In this document: positions 1 to 9,200 of the stretch, piece after piece
Numbering within the stretch: position 1 is the stretch's first letter
How the letters are laid out: each line of letters opens with the position of its first letter
From: Bacteroidota bacterium
Lineage (GTDB): Bacteria > Bacteroidota > Bacteroidia > UBA4408
Length of the DNA stretch: 64,000 nt
Assembly: GCA_016718805.1 (NCBI GenBank)
Contig: JADKCP010000003.1
Span: 248,001-312,000 of the forward strand
Direction of reading: 5' to 3'
Position numbers and translations under genes: made by a program
The notes under the pieces: generated by a model
The model's database searches: none
Seen by the model: the letters and a program-made list of their open reading frames with translations, nothing else
What the model was told of the DNA's origin: nothing

Positions 1-60
1 CGGAGGAAAAGTAAGACCTAACAATCAGATAAGTGTAATTAACCGATAAAATGAAATACG

Positions 61-912
61 ATGAAAAATTTTAAACTGAATACCATTCTTGTGCCTACTG
101 ACTTTTCAGAAACGGCACAAAATGCATTAAATCATGCGATTCCACTTTCAAAAAAGTCTTTCGCAAAAATTGTACTTCTTCATGTTGTTGAATCTTCTGT
201 TTTTGTTTCACCTATAGATTTGATTTCCTCAGGATATATCATTTCTCAAATGAATGATGATTCAAAGGCAAATCTCAAATTCATGTCTGATAAACTTGTG
301 AAAGAACATAATATTGAAATAGAAATCGCATCTTTTAGTGGTAATGTTTTCGATAATATAATTCAAGCTGTATATATATATGATGCCGATTTAATTGTAA
401 TGGGTTCAAATAGTGCAACTGGACTAAAGGAATGGTTATTTGGAAGCACCGCATTTAATGTTGTAGATACCGCACTCGTACCGGTTTTAACTTTTAGTTT
501 AAATTCCAATACATGCAATTTCAAAAAAATAGTCTTCCCCTTTAATGACAATCTCCTCACCCTTAAAAAAATTGAACAAGTGACAGTTCTATCAAAAATA
601 TTTAATGCAACTATATTGCTTTTTGGATTTACTGATAGTCACTTAATTTCAAATATGTCAATTATAAGGAAAAAGGGATATAACCTGCAAAAAATATTTG
701 CTGAGGAGGGTATTTCAAGTTCTTTAACCCTTTCACATGGAGATGATTATGCTGATGAGATTCTGAAATTTGCGAACACTGAATCTGCAGATATTATTAC
801 TGTTGTTGCAAGTAAAAACCATGGCGCCGACAAGGATTTTAAATTAAAACCAGATAAAAAATTGGTGAACCATTCAGGAATCCCAGTGCTTTGTGTACCT
901 GTTCAAGATTGA
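61..912 (+). CDS. Tandem universal stress protein (UspA family)
   Basis: The protein has 283 residues, about twice a single Usp domain, and reads as two fused domains. The first (about 5-146) starts with the typical beta strand and TDFS turn (ILVPTDFSETA) and ends with a nucleotide-binding loop GSNSATGLKEWLFGST. In that loop the first and last glycines (G115, G128) of the G-x2-G-x9-G(S/T) motif are kept, but the middle glycine is Ser118. The second domain (about 150-283) has the fold pattern but no clear ATP loop. Cytoplasmic; Usp proteins help survival under stress or growth arrest. It lies 360 bp upstream of a Na+/H+ antiporter and a ClC channel on the same strand, which suggests an ion-stress setting. 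Family assignment is secure; ligand and trigger are unknown. Confidence 0.9.
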   Translation: MKNFKLNTILVPTDFSETAQNALNHAIPLSKKSFAKIVLLHVVESSVFVSPIDLISSGYIISQMNDDSKANLKFMSDKLVKEHNIEIEIASFSGNVFDNIIQAVYIYDADLIVMGSNSATGLKEWLFGSTAFNVVDTALVPVLTFSLNSNTCNFKKIVFPFNDNLLTLKKIEQVTVLSKIFNATILLFGFTDSHLISNMSIIRKKGYNLQKIFAEEGISSSLTLSHGDDYADEILKFANTESADIITVVASKNHGADKDFKLKPDKKLVNHSGIPVLCVPVQD

Positions 913-1272
913 AGAAACTTTAAGATAATTAATCTGCACGCACTAAACACTAAAATAGCTAAAGATCTCATAGAGTTAGTAAGTATGAACTGCAAAATCT
1001 CCTCCAATAGAATTTAATGATCATACAAACAGATGCTGTTTTATAAAAATACCCAAAGTAGATAACGACAACCCATATTGCTCATTACATTAATTGGTGG
1101 AAACGAAAGTAAGTGTGCTTAAGCAAAGAAAGATAGCTATTAATTTGATGATAATAGCGCTGTTAGGGTCTTCTCAAAAGCATTGAAAAACAGCGCAAAG
1201 AAATTCGGAACGGTGCCAATTCAATAAATATACTCTGCTTCATTTAAGATGTATATTTGACGAAAATTCAAA
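913..1272. other. Intergenic region with one hairpin and a promoter-like element
   Basis: No convincing gene is visible in these 360 bases. There is an 8-bp perfect inverted repeat, GCGCTGTT at 1157-1164 and AACAGCGC at 1189-1196, which could be an RNA hairpin. TATATTTG at 1252-1259 fits the Bacteroidota -7 element TAnnTTTG and lies 13 bases before the antiporter start; I see no matching -33 TTTG at the right spacing. Confidence 0.4.
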
Positions 1273-2502
1273 ATGGATATTTTTCACTTAATTTCCTTAA
1301 TAATTGTAATATCAGCAGCGTTCGCTTACCTGAATTTTCGTTTTTTGAAATTGCCCGCCTCCATCGGGTTGATGCTAATGTCTCTTGGGCTATCGCTACT
1401 TGTATTATTAGCTGGAAATTTCTTTCCTTCAATCAAACAAAAAATTGCTACAGAGGTATTAGGAATCAATTTTAGTGATTTGTTACTTGAAGGTATGTTG
1501 AGTTTCATGCTCTTTGCAGGTGCAATTCATGTAAAATTCGCTGATTTAAAATCGGAAAAGTTGAACATTCTACTTTTATCAACCGTCAGCGTTTTAATAA
1601 GCACTTTCGTTATTGGTATTTCAGCTTTTTACTTATTTAATTTTTTAGGAATTAATGTTCAATTAATTCATTCACTCTTGTTTGGAGCTTTAATTTCACC
1701 AACTGATCCAATTGCTGTATTGAGTATTCTTAAAAGTGCAGGTGTTTCAAGATCATTGGAAACAAAAATGGCTGGCGAATCTCTTTTTAATGATGGTGTT
1801 GCTGTTGTTGTGTTCATTACAATTCTTCAATTTGCATTACCCAATGCAAGTATTACTATTTTCAACGTATTGTTGCTTTTTGGACAAGAAGCTTTAGGAG
1901 GTTTAATTTTAGGACTTGCCATTGGTTGGATAAGCTTTAAACTTATAGCTAGTATTGATAATTACCAAGTTGAAGTTTTAATTACATTGGCCATGGTCAT
2001 GGGAGGATATACACTAGCTCATTACTTGCATGTATCAGGACCTTTGGCAATGGTTGTAGCAGGAATTATTACGGGCAATAAATCTAGAGATTTGGGTATG
2101 TCAAAAATTACTGCTGAATACGTGGATAAATTTTGGGAACTCATTGATGAAATTTTGAATGCGATACTTTTTGTTATCATGGGACTTGAACTCTTGCTGA
2201 TTAAATCAAATGCAACTTTGATTTTTGCCTCCTTGCTCATGGTTATTATAAGCATTATCACCCGGTATTTTTCAATAATTATACCTGCATTTTTAGTACA
2301 TCTCAACGAAAAAATTAATCAGAAGGTTTTAATTATTCTCACCTGGGGAGGACTGAGAGGTGGTATTTCAATTGCCCTAGCGCTAACTATTCAGCCCACT
2401 ATGGATAAAGATATTTGGGTAACGGCTACATATATTATTGTGTGTTTTTCAATTCTTGTTCAAGGTCTAACGGTTGGCAAATTAGCCCAAAGATTAAAGT
2501 AA
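1273..2502 (+). CDS. CPA1-family Na+/H+ antiporter (NhaP type)
   Basis: This 409-residue polytopic inner-membrane protein has about 11-12 hydrophobic segments. It carries the CPA1 hallmarks: SPTDPIAVL at about 142-150, ESLFNDGVAVVV at 169-180 with the Asn173-Asp174 pair expected to bind the cation, and a WGGLRGGISIALAL segment near residue 360. It would exchange sodium (or potassium) for protons in pH and salt homeostasis. It has no long cytoplasmic C-terminal domain, so regulation through a TrkA-C domain is absent. The ClC gene follows 9 bases later, so the two are probably co-transcribed. The family is secure; ion selectivity cannot be read from the sequence. Confidence 0.92.
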   Translation: MDIFHLISLIIVISAAFAYLNFRFLKLPASIGLMLMSLGLSLLVLLAGNFFPSIKQKIATEVLGINFSDLLLEGMLSFMLFAGAIHVKFADLKSEKLNILLLSTVSVLISTFVIGISAFYLFNFLGINVQLIHSLLFGALISPTDPIAVLSILKSAGVSRSLETKMAGESLFNDGVAVVVFITILQFALPNASITIFNVLLLFGQEALGGLILGLAIGWISFKLIASIDNYQVEVLITLAMVMGGYTLAHYLHVSGPLAMVVAGIITGNKSRDLGMSKITAEYVDKFWELIDEILNAILFVIMGLELLLIKSNATLIFASLLMVIISIITRYFSIIIPAFLVHLNEKINQKVLIILTWGGLRGGISIALALTIQPTMDKDIWVTATYIIVCFSILVQGLTVGKLAQRLK

Positions 2503-2511
2503 GCTTATCCA

Positions 2512-4296
2512 ATGAAATTTATACAGGTAATAAAAGGAATTCATCAAATTATTGAATGGACACAATTACGTCTCAATAAGAAACAATTCATTTTGTTATC
2601 GAGCGTTCTAGTTGGCCTTTCCGTCGGACTAGCTGCAATTGTCTTAAAAACATTTGTTCATTATATTTTTGTGGTTGCTACCTATAATCATTTTGGGCAT
2701 AACAAACATATATTTATTGCACTACCTATCTTGGGAATATTCCTAACAGTGTTGTTGGTAAAGCGAATATTTAAAGGGAAACTAGAAAAAGGTCTTTCTC
2801 AAATTCATTATTCAATTGCAAAAAAATCAAGTTTTGTGCCCAAAGAACAAATGTATGCTCAAATTTTAACGAGTTCATTAACTGTTGGCTTTGGTGGTTC
2901 TGCAGGGCTAGAGGCACCCATTGTGATAACTGGTGCTGCCTTTGGAGCAAATTATTCTAAAGCTTATCATCTTAATTATAAAGAACGTACTCTATTGCTA
3001 GCATGCGGTATTGCTGCCGGTATCGGAGCAGCATTTAATGCTCCAATTGCAGGAGTCCTCTTCGCCCTTGAGGTTTTACTTATTGATATTAGTATTTCAG
3101 CATTTACACCACTCATTATTTCTGCAGCAACCGGTGCTCTTATTTCTGAAATTATTCTTCAAGACAATATTTTATTATCCTTCAAGTTGCAGCAACCTTT
3201 TAATTATAACAATGTTCCGTTTTATATTCTTTTAGGCTTGCTTGCCGGTTTAATTTCAGTGTATCATTCCAGAGTTTTTAGCAAAATAGAAGGCTTATTT
3301 AGTAAATCTATTAACTCAGTTTATTTAAATGTAGCAATCGGTGGAATCGCTTTAGCATTTTTACTTTTTATTTTTCCATCTCTTTTTGGCGAAGGCTATC
3401 AAAGCATTAAAATGCTTGCAATGCAAAAACCGCAGAATTTATTGGACCATAGTTTTTTTCAAAATTATAGAAGCAATGAATGGTTTGTTTTAGTAATGGT
3501 TGGAGTTTTAATATTTGTAAAAGCCATAGCAACTGCCTTAACCTTAGGAAGTGGCGGAAATGGTGGAAATTTTGCCCCTGCTCTTTTTGTTGGTTCCTAC
3601 CTGGGATTCTTTGTTTCACGCCTTTTAAATCTCTTGCACCTAACTAATTTACCTGAAAGCAATTTCACACTTGTTGGCATGGCCGGAATACTCAGTGGAC
3701 TTTATCATGCTCCACTTACAGCAATATTCTTAATCGCAGAGATAACAGGAGGCTACACCTTAATGATTCCGTTAATGATTGTTTCTTCCATCAGTTATGC
3801 AATTTCAAAATACTTTGAAACCTATTCAATGGATACTAAAAAGCTAGGCCAAAGCGGGAAAATTTTCACCTATGACAGAGATCATAATATTTTAACAACT
3901 ATTCGAACAACGAATTTGGTTGAAACCAATTTTCAAAAAATAAAGCCCGATGACTCCTTGGGACATTTAGTAGAAATTATCTCTAAATCTAAAAGGAATA
4001 TTTTTCCTGTTACAGATGATAAAAATAGTTTGCTGGGTATCATCATTCTTGATAATATCCGTGATATAATGTTTAAGAATGATATGTACTCTAAAGTAAC
4101 AGCCAAAGAATTAATGACCAACCCGCCGGCACTGCTATCATCTAATCAAACAATGGAATCGGTAATGAAAAAATTCGATGAAACCGGAGCTTGGAATTTG
4201 CCGGTCGTTGACAATGGTTTATACATCGGTTTCATTTCTAAGTCGAGTGTGTTTTCAAGCTACAGAGCAAAATTAAAAGCAGGAATCATTGCCTAA
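2512..4296 (+). CDS. ClC-type chloride channel/antiporter with C-terminal CBS pair
   Basis: The protein has 594 residues: a ClC membrane domain (about 25-440) followed by two CBS domains (about 465-590). The selectivity-filter region GSAGLEAPIV contains Glu134, which matches the gating glutamate of ClC transporters (GxEGP, here GLEAP). A second filter motif GSGGNGGNFAPALFVG lies near 346-361. Presence of the gating Glu is compatible with Cl-/H+ exchange. CBS domains usually sense adenine nucleotides and would sit in the cytoplasm. The gene starts 9 bases after the antiporter stop, so cation and anion transport appear coupled in one transcript. A strong hairpin terminator follows at 4391-4420. 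Confidence 0.93.
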   Translation: MKFIQVIKGIHQIIEWTQLRLNKKQFILLSSVLVGLSVGLAAIVLKTFVHYIFVVATYNHFGHNKHIFIALPILGIFLTVLLVKRIFKGKLEKGLSQIHYSIAKKSSFVPKEQMYAQILTSSLTVGFGGSAGLEAPIVITGAAFGANYSKAYHLNYKERTLLLACGIAAGIGAAFNAPIAGVLFALEVLLIDISISAFTPLIISAATGALISEIILQDNILLSFKLQQPFNYNNVPFYILLGLLAGLISVYHSRVFSKIEGLFSKSINSVYLNVAIGGIALAFLLFIFPSLFGEGYQSIKMLAMQKPQNLLDHSFFQNYRSNEWFVLVMVGVLIFVKAIATALTLGSGGNGGNFAPALFVGSYLGFFVSRLLNLLHLTNLPESNFTLVGMAGILSGLYHAPLTAIFLIAEITGGYTLMIPLMIVSSISYAISKYFETYSMDTKKLGQSGKIFTYDRDHNILTTIRTTNLVETNFQKIKPDDSLGHLVEIISKSKRNIFPVTDDKNSLLGIIILDNIRDIMFKNDMYSKVTAKELMTNPPALLSSNQTMESVMKKFDETGAWNLPVVDNGLYIGFISKSSVFSSYRAKLKAGIIA

Positions 4297-4390
4297 TTTA
4301 AGTAAAAGGTTAAACAAATGTTTTCCACCGTACTGTGCGTAGTTTGTAACTTCGCATTAATATCATATTAGCTAAAAATATAAATTGTAA

Positions 4391-4420
4391 AAAAAAGCCC
4401 AACTGAAAAGTTGGGCTTTT
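4391..4420 (+). terminator. Rho-independent terminator after the ClC gene
   Basis: The arms AAAAGCCCAACT and AGTTGGGCTTTT pair perfectly around a GAAA tetraloop and are flanked by A and T runs, so it can work in both directions. It closes the antiporter-ClC transcript and would also stop minus-strand transcription coming from the tRNA-Arg gene through the repeats. Confidence 0.85.
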
Positions 4421-4421
4421 A

Positions 4422-4585
4422 GTGGAGCCAAAAGGACAAAAGTCGAACTTAATTGCTTCTGATATACTCCTTTTGGTAAATTTAAATTCTTCGATGGAAT
4501 AAGGAATAGAGAGCGAGAAACAGAATGAAAAAGAAGAAAACAGAATGAGAAGAATCGCTCTTCGCTCTCTTTCTCATTCTGTGTT
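4422..4585 (-). repeat. tRNA-like tandem repeat, copy 1
   Basis: This is the first of two tandem units of about 165-173 bp, placed directly 3' of the tRNA-Arg gene when read on the minus strand. Read that way, it starts with an element related to CAGAATGAG, then holds AT-rich DNA, then a tRNA 3'-end-like part. That part has TTCGACT, identical to the T-loop of the neighbouring tRNA, followed by a TCCTTTTGGCTCCAC acceptor-like end. A perfect 9-bp inverted repeat (4428-4436 with 4468-4476, CCAAAAGGA/TCCTTTTGG) encloses the T-loop-like part, like a miniature acceptor stem. The conserved cloverleaf is missing, so it is not a functional tRNA. Confidence 0.6.
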
Positions 4586-4758
4586 GTGGAGTCAACTGGA
4601 CTAAAGTCGAACTTAATTGATTCTGATTTACTTCTTTTGGTAAATATTCATTCCTTGTGTAATAAATAATTAGAGTGAGAAACAGAATGAGAAGGATGCA
4701 CAAAATCAAAAAAGAGAACAAAAGCTCTTCGCTCTCATTCTCTTTCTCATTCTGTGTT
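4586..4758 (-). repeat. tRNA-like tandem repeat, copy 2
   Basis: This second copy aligns with the first over the tRNA-like end (GTGGAG..AAC..GGAC.AAAGTCGAACTTAATTG), the TTTTGGTAAAT stretch and the terminal CTCATTCTGTGTTGT block. The 9-bp stem of copy 1 is degenerate here. Instead, ACAGAATGAGAA near 4682 and TTCTCATTCTGT near 4744 form a 12-bp inverted repeat. The copy ends exactly where the 3' end of the intact tRNA-Arg begins, so the tRNA occupies the position of a third unit. Confidence 0.6.
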
Positions 4759-4759
4759 G

Positions 4760-4833
4760 TGGTCCTGGAGGGAGTCGAACCCCCAACCTCCTGATCCGTA
4801 GTCAGGTGCTCTATCCAATTAAGCTACAGAACC
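4760..4833 (-). tRNA. tRNA-Arg (anticodon ACG)
   Basis: On the minus strand these 74 bases fold into a full cloverleaf. The acceptor stem GGTTCTG pairs with CAGGACC (one G-T pair), with discriminator A. The anticodon stem CCTGA/TCAGG holds the loop CTACGGA, giving anticodon ACG (inosine-modified in the mature tRNA, reading CGN codons). The T-arm has GGGGG-TTCGACT-CCCTC. CCA is not encoded. Two degenerate copies of its 3' end follow downstream. Confidence 0.96.
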
Positions 4834-4942
4834 ATCTTTGCAAAACAAAACACCCGTTTAGGTGTTATAATTTTTTGCGGCTGCAAATATAGAATTTACT
4901 TATCAATTTTAAAGTGATTTTTTATTTATTCTTTAATTGAAC

Positions 4943-4950
4943 TAACTTTG
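4943..4950 (+). promoter_or_regulatory. Bacteroidota -7 element before ribBA
   Basis: TAACTTTG matches the Bacteroidota -7 consensus TAnnTTTG and ends 16 bases before the ribBA start codon. The -33 region is only T-rich, with no clear TTTG. No FMN riboswitch fold is visible in this short leader. Confidence 0.5.
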
Positions 4951-4966
4951 CATAAAATATTTTAAA

Positions 4967-6181
4967 ATGGCACCAAAGCTAAACACCATTGAGGAGGCAA
5001 TAATCGATCTTAAAGCAGGTAAGGTAATTATAGTAGTGGATGACGAAGATCGCGAAAACGAAGGCGATTTTGTGGTAGCAGCCGAAATGGCTAGCCCCGA
5101 AATTGTGAATTTTATGGCTACTCATGGCCGAGGCTTAATTTGTGCCCCCATTACCGAACAACGTTGTGCCGAGCTCGAACTCGAAATGATGGTTAGCCGA
5201 AATACTTCTAGTCACGAAACACCTTTTACTGTTTCTATTGACCTACTCGGGTATGGCTGTACCACCGGTATTAGCGCATCCGATCGCTCTAAAACAATTA
5301 AAGCACTCGTTAATCCAGCAATAAAGCCTGTAGAATTTGGCCGCCCGGGGCATATTTTCCCTTTAAAAGCCAAAAATGGAGGAGTTTTACGCCGTGCAGG
5401 GCATACCGAAGCTACTATCGATTTAGCAGTATTAGCTGGTTTTGCGCCTGCTGGAGCATTGGTCGAAATTATGAACGAAGACGGCACCATGGCGCGCCTT
5501 CCTGAATTATTTAAAATAGCTGAAAAATTTGATTTGAAAGTAATTTCAATTGAAGACCTGATAGCTTACCGCTTAAAGCTTGAGAGTATTATTGAAGAAG
5601 AGGTTAAAGTGAAATTACCTACTCAATTTGGAGATTTTGAACTTATAGCTTTTAAACAAACAACCACCGGTCAAGAACATTTAGCCCTTGTAAAAGGTGA
5701 TTGGAAAAAAGACGAAGCCATTATGGTTAGGGTGCATTCATCTTGCCTTACCGGCGATATATTTGGTTCCTGCCGTTGCGATTGTGGTCCACAATTGCAC
5801 AAAGCAATGCAATTAATTGAACAGGAAGGTAAAGGTGTAATTGTATACATGAACCAAGAGGGAAGAGGAATAGGACTTCTTAATAAATTAAAAGCCTATA
5901 AACTTCAAGAGGAAGGTATGGATACTGTAGAAGCGAATTTAGAACTAGGTTTTAAAATGGATGAGCGCGATTATGGTGTGGGTGCACAAATACTACGTCA
6001 TCTTGGAGTTTGTAAAATTAAATTACTCACCAATAATCCTAAAAAACGCGCCGGTCTTATTGGATATGGGCTAGAAATTGTTGAAAATATTTCACTCGAA
6101 ATTACTTCTAATCAACACAATAAATCTTACTTACAAACCAAAAAAGATAAGTTAGGACATTCCTTAAAATTGGGACAATAA
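4967..6181 (+). CDS. ribBA: Bifunctional riboflavin synthesis enzyme RibBA
   Basis: The 404-residue fusion has an N-terminal 3,4-dihydroxy-2-butanone-4-phosphate synthase and a C-terminal GTP cyclohydrolase II. It supplies both precursors of lumazine in riboflavin synthesis, in the cytoplasm. The RibB half shows the acidic metal-binding loop DDEDRENEGD (25-34) and the HxGHIFPL-like segment (RPGHIFPL near 126-133). The RibA half shows VHSSCLTGD and CRCDCGPQL, with Cys260, Cys271 and Cys273 in the zinc spacing C-x10-C-x-C, and the GTP-site motif NQEGRGIGL (about 296-304). All key residues are present and the length is normal for the fusion. It stands alone as a one-gene transcript convergent with tamB. 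Confidence 0.97.
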   Translation: MAPKLNTIEEAIIDLKAGKVIIVVDDEDRENEGDFVVAAEMASPEIVNFMATHGRGLICAPITEQRCAELELEMMVSRNTSSHETPFTVSIDLLGYGCTTGISASDRSKTIKALVNPAIKPVEFGRPGHIFPLKAKNGGVLRRAGHTEATIDLAVLAGFAPAGALVEIMNEDGTMARLPELFKIAEKFDLKVISIEDLIAYRLKLESIIEEEVKVKLPTQFGDFELIAFKQTTTGQEHLALVKGDWKKDEAIMVRVHSSCLTGDIFGSCRCDCGPQLHKAMQLIEQEGKGVIVYMNQEGRGIGLLNKLKAYKLQEEGMDTVEANLELGFKMDERDYGVGAQILRHLGVCKIKLLTNNPKKRAGLIGYGLEIVENISLEITSNQHNKSYLQTKKDKLGHSLKLGQ

Positions 6182-6202
6182 CAACAATGCTTTTAGTAAG
6201 AA

Positions 6203-9200
6203 TTAATTAGTTTTGGGAGTTTCAGCACTAATTTTTCTAACCGATACCAATTTTTCCCTATAGCGTTTAATGAGCTCTTGCCATGTATCAAATTCTTCAC
6301 GGTAAAATACACCTATCCCTTGCTTGTAAGGTCCGTTATTGGCGATAGTTGCATAGTTATTACTTTGATTGAAGGCCTTTACTCTAAACTTACCATCCTT
6401 ATTAATTTTATAATCAATATTTACATCCCCAACAATATTACTTGCAGCATAAGGATTATTGGCAACTCCCACATTACCATCAATAGAAACTCGATCGTTA
6501 AATAAGTCGGTCGATACTGCCACTTGCAATTCTTTGTTGGTAATTTCATCACCCGGACTGTATTTTACACCAAGTTTTACCTGGTCATTTGTTTGCGAAA
6601 GCCAGTTACTTATTTGATTGGATAGTAACTCAGAAGAATTGGAGCTTACCCCAAAATCATTTGTACTCGAGGTGGGAGTTGTTGTAGAACGGGTAGCATC
6701 TGTTGGAGGAATAAATCGCCCTAATACCAGTAATGAAAAAACCTGCTTATTAAGCTCTGCTTCGTTTTCATAGCCAATGGCACTTTTTACTTCATTTTTA
6801 ATTCGTTCATCCGAATTAGGTAAATCTATCGCAAAGGCAATGGTAGGATTAAAGAGCTTATCCGTCATTTTTAATTGACAATCAACCGGTACTCGTTGTT
6901 TGTAATTTTCGTCTTGTAATAAATCAAAGAGGGAAGTGCGTACTTTGTAAATAGCATTAATATTTACATATGCATCGTAAGGGTCACCATTCCAGCTAAT
7001 GGTACTACCCTGATCTATTTTAAAACGCTTGTTTATTACATTTTTTAGGGTAAATAAATAATCCCCGCTATTGATAGTATAATCGCCATACATATTAAAC
7101 TGCCCTGAGGTATTGATTTGCATTTTTAAATTGCCTTTTCCATTCCCTTTAATTACGTCCCCAATTTTCGAATCAAAAATAAGCTGTACATCGGCATCGG
7201 GAGTAACTTCCAGGTCAAAATTTAATTGTATTCCCGATAAATCAACTTGATAGTCGCCGCTGATATGTTGGGTGGAATCATTTTTTTGAATGAATGTCAC
7301 AAATTTATTTTCACTGATTTCTTCAGAACCTGAAAGCGGTATATTAAATTGTGTTCCCTTCTCGGTTTTAGCGTCAATATTGATGTTTACATTTTTTAAA
7401 TCTCCATATATTTTTATCAACCCCGAAGCATAAGCCTTTCCATAATACATGTTGTTTTGAGCCGCCGTTGTATTTAAGCAAAACAATTTTTTAGCATCCA
7501 AATCAAAATCATATTCAATGGTATTAAAATAGGAATGAGTAACCACACCTTCAACTTCAGCTTTATTGCCATTGCTGTCGTACAATGTAAATGCAGGCAC
7601 TGCGATCTCATTCTTTTTAAAGTCAACTTTGGCACTAAACGAATAATTCGTATTTAAATAATCTACCAAAAAACCTGCACGCTGTAATTCAAGTGTTCCG
7701 GTTAAAATTGGCTTCTTAGCTGAGCCCGAAACAATAAGATCTCCTGTTGCAGTTCCATTAATTTTACTCACAATATCCTTTGTGTATTTCTCCAGCATTT
7801 TCAATTGTGTTTTTTGGAAATTTAATTCAAAATCAAGGTTGTTTTCACTTCTGTTAGGGTAGTAAAAACCACTTACACCAATGGTAGGAATTTCGCCTCG
7901 TAAAAATCGCCCGTTAATAGCGATTGATTCTTTTTGATTATCCCATAAGGCAAGCACAGAGCCTTCGCCCAATAGTTCATCGTTAATTGATAAAGAATTA
8001 AAAGTTAAACTTGACGAAAAAAGCAAATTGGAATACAAACCCGAAACAGTCATACTGCCATTTACAATTCCTTTTAACAAAACATCATTTTTTCGCATGA
8101 GCGGATTCAACAGTTCCAAGTTAAAATCAGTTAAGTCTATTGCTAATTTATCACTTTCATTATCGGTAATTAACCCAACAACTTTTATAGTTTGTTTTTG
8201 ATGGCTAAGTATAAAATTGCTAAATAAAATAGCTTTTTTGTCAATCATTACTCGGTTGCCGGAATTAATGGTCCACAATGAATCTTCCACAATAATTTCG
8301 GAAGGAGCAAAGTGTATAGCTATTTTATTGTTTGGCTCAAATGCGGCATAACCACTAAGTTTCCCTTTATTGTTTAGGAGATCATTATTTACCCATTGTG
8401 TTTTAAATTTCATGCTGTCGTTGCTAGCGCTGGCATAGATGAGTACATTTTTAATGGAATTGCTATCCGTTAACATAAAGTTTTTTGCCGCAAGCGAAAG
8501 ATTTAATTGGTTGCTTTCATTTTTTGAATCTACAACAAGGTTGGTTATTTTTTTATCAAATATCTCCAACAGTGGTGCAGAGGCAGTTAGTTTTACAGTA
8601 TTTTCAAGAGAGTTATAACTTCCGGATGCAATTGTGTTGCTATAAATACATAAATTTTCGAAGAGCACCAGACTGAGCGCTTCCGATTTTTTTGCCAAAA
8701 ATTTGAATTCAAAATTTTGTGATGGAATATTCTTTTTTGAATCCTCCACTTCAACTACAGCCGGAATATAATTGGCGAGCATTTTTCGAAGTGTTGTTCC
8801 CATATTTTGCAAATTGAAATCGCCCTTTATTTCAGCATCTGCAAAATCACTTTTCAAATACATTGATCGTTCCTTCGGATTGAATTGTGAACTGAGCTCG
8901 CAATTTTGTACTAAAACCGATTTTCCGTTTTGTATAAAATTCGTATTTGTTAATTGTATGCTGCCGGCTAAATTATCAATGTCATCGCCTTTTAGTTGAA
9001 CATTCGCAATGGTCGAAAAATTAATATTGTTTTTTGTTTTAAATAAATTGAGTTTACTTAAATCAGCTTTTTTAATTTCGGTTGTAAAATCAAGATAGGG
9101 TAAATTGCCTGTTAAATCAATATCTCCATCAAATGTAAGTGCTACGTTTTCCTCTTCAATACCAAATTTTCCACTAAAAATATTCTTCGCAAAATTTCCT

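Noticed and set aside
4482..4721. Open frame of 79 codons on the minus strand with a hydrophobic start
   Set aside because: It lies wholly inside the tandem tRNA-like repeats; its hydrophobic residues come from T-rich repeat DNA, and it has no sensible gene context.
4834..4966. FMN riboswitch before ribBA
   Set aside because: The leader is short and A/T-rich and lacks the conserved multi-branch FMN element; only a promoter-like element is seen.
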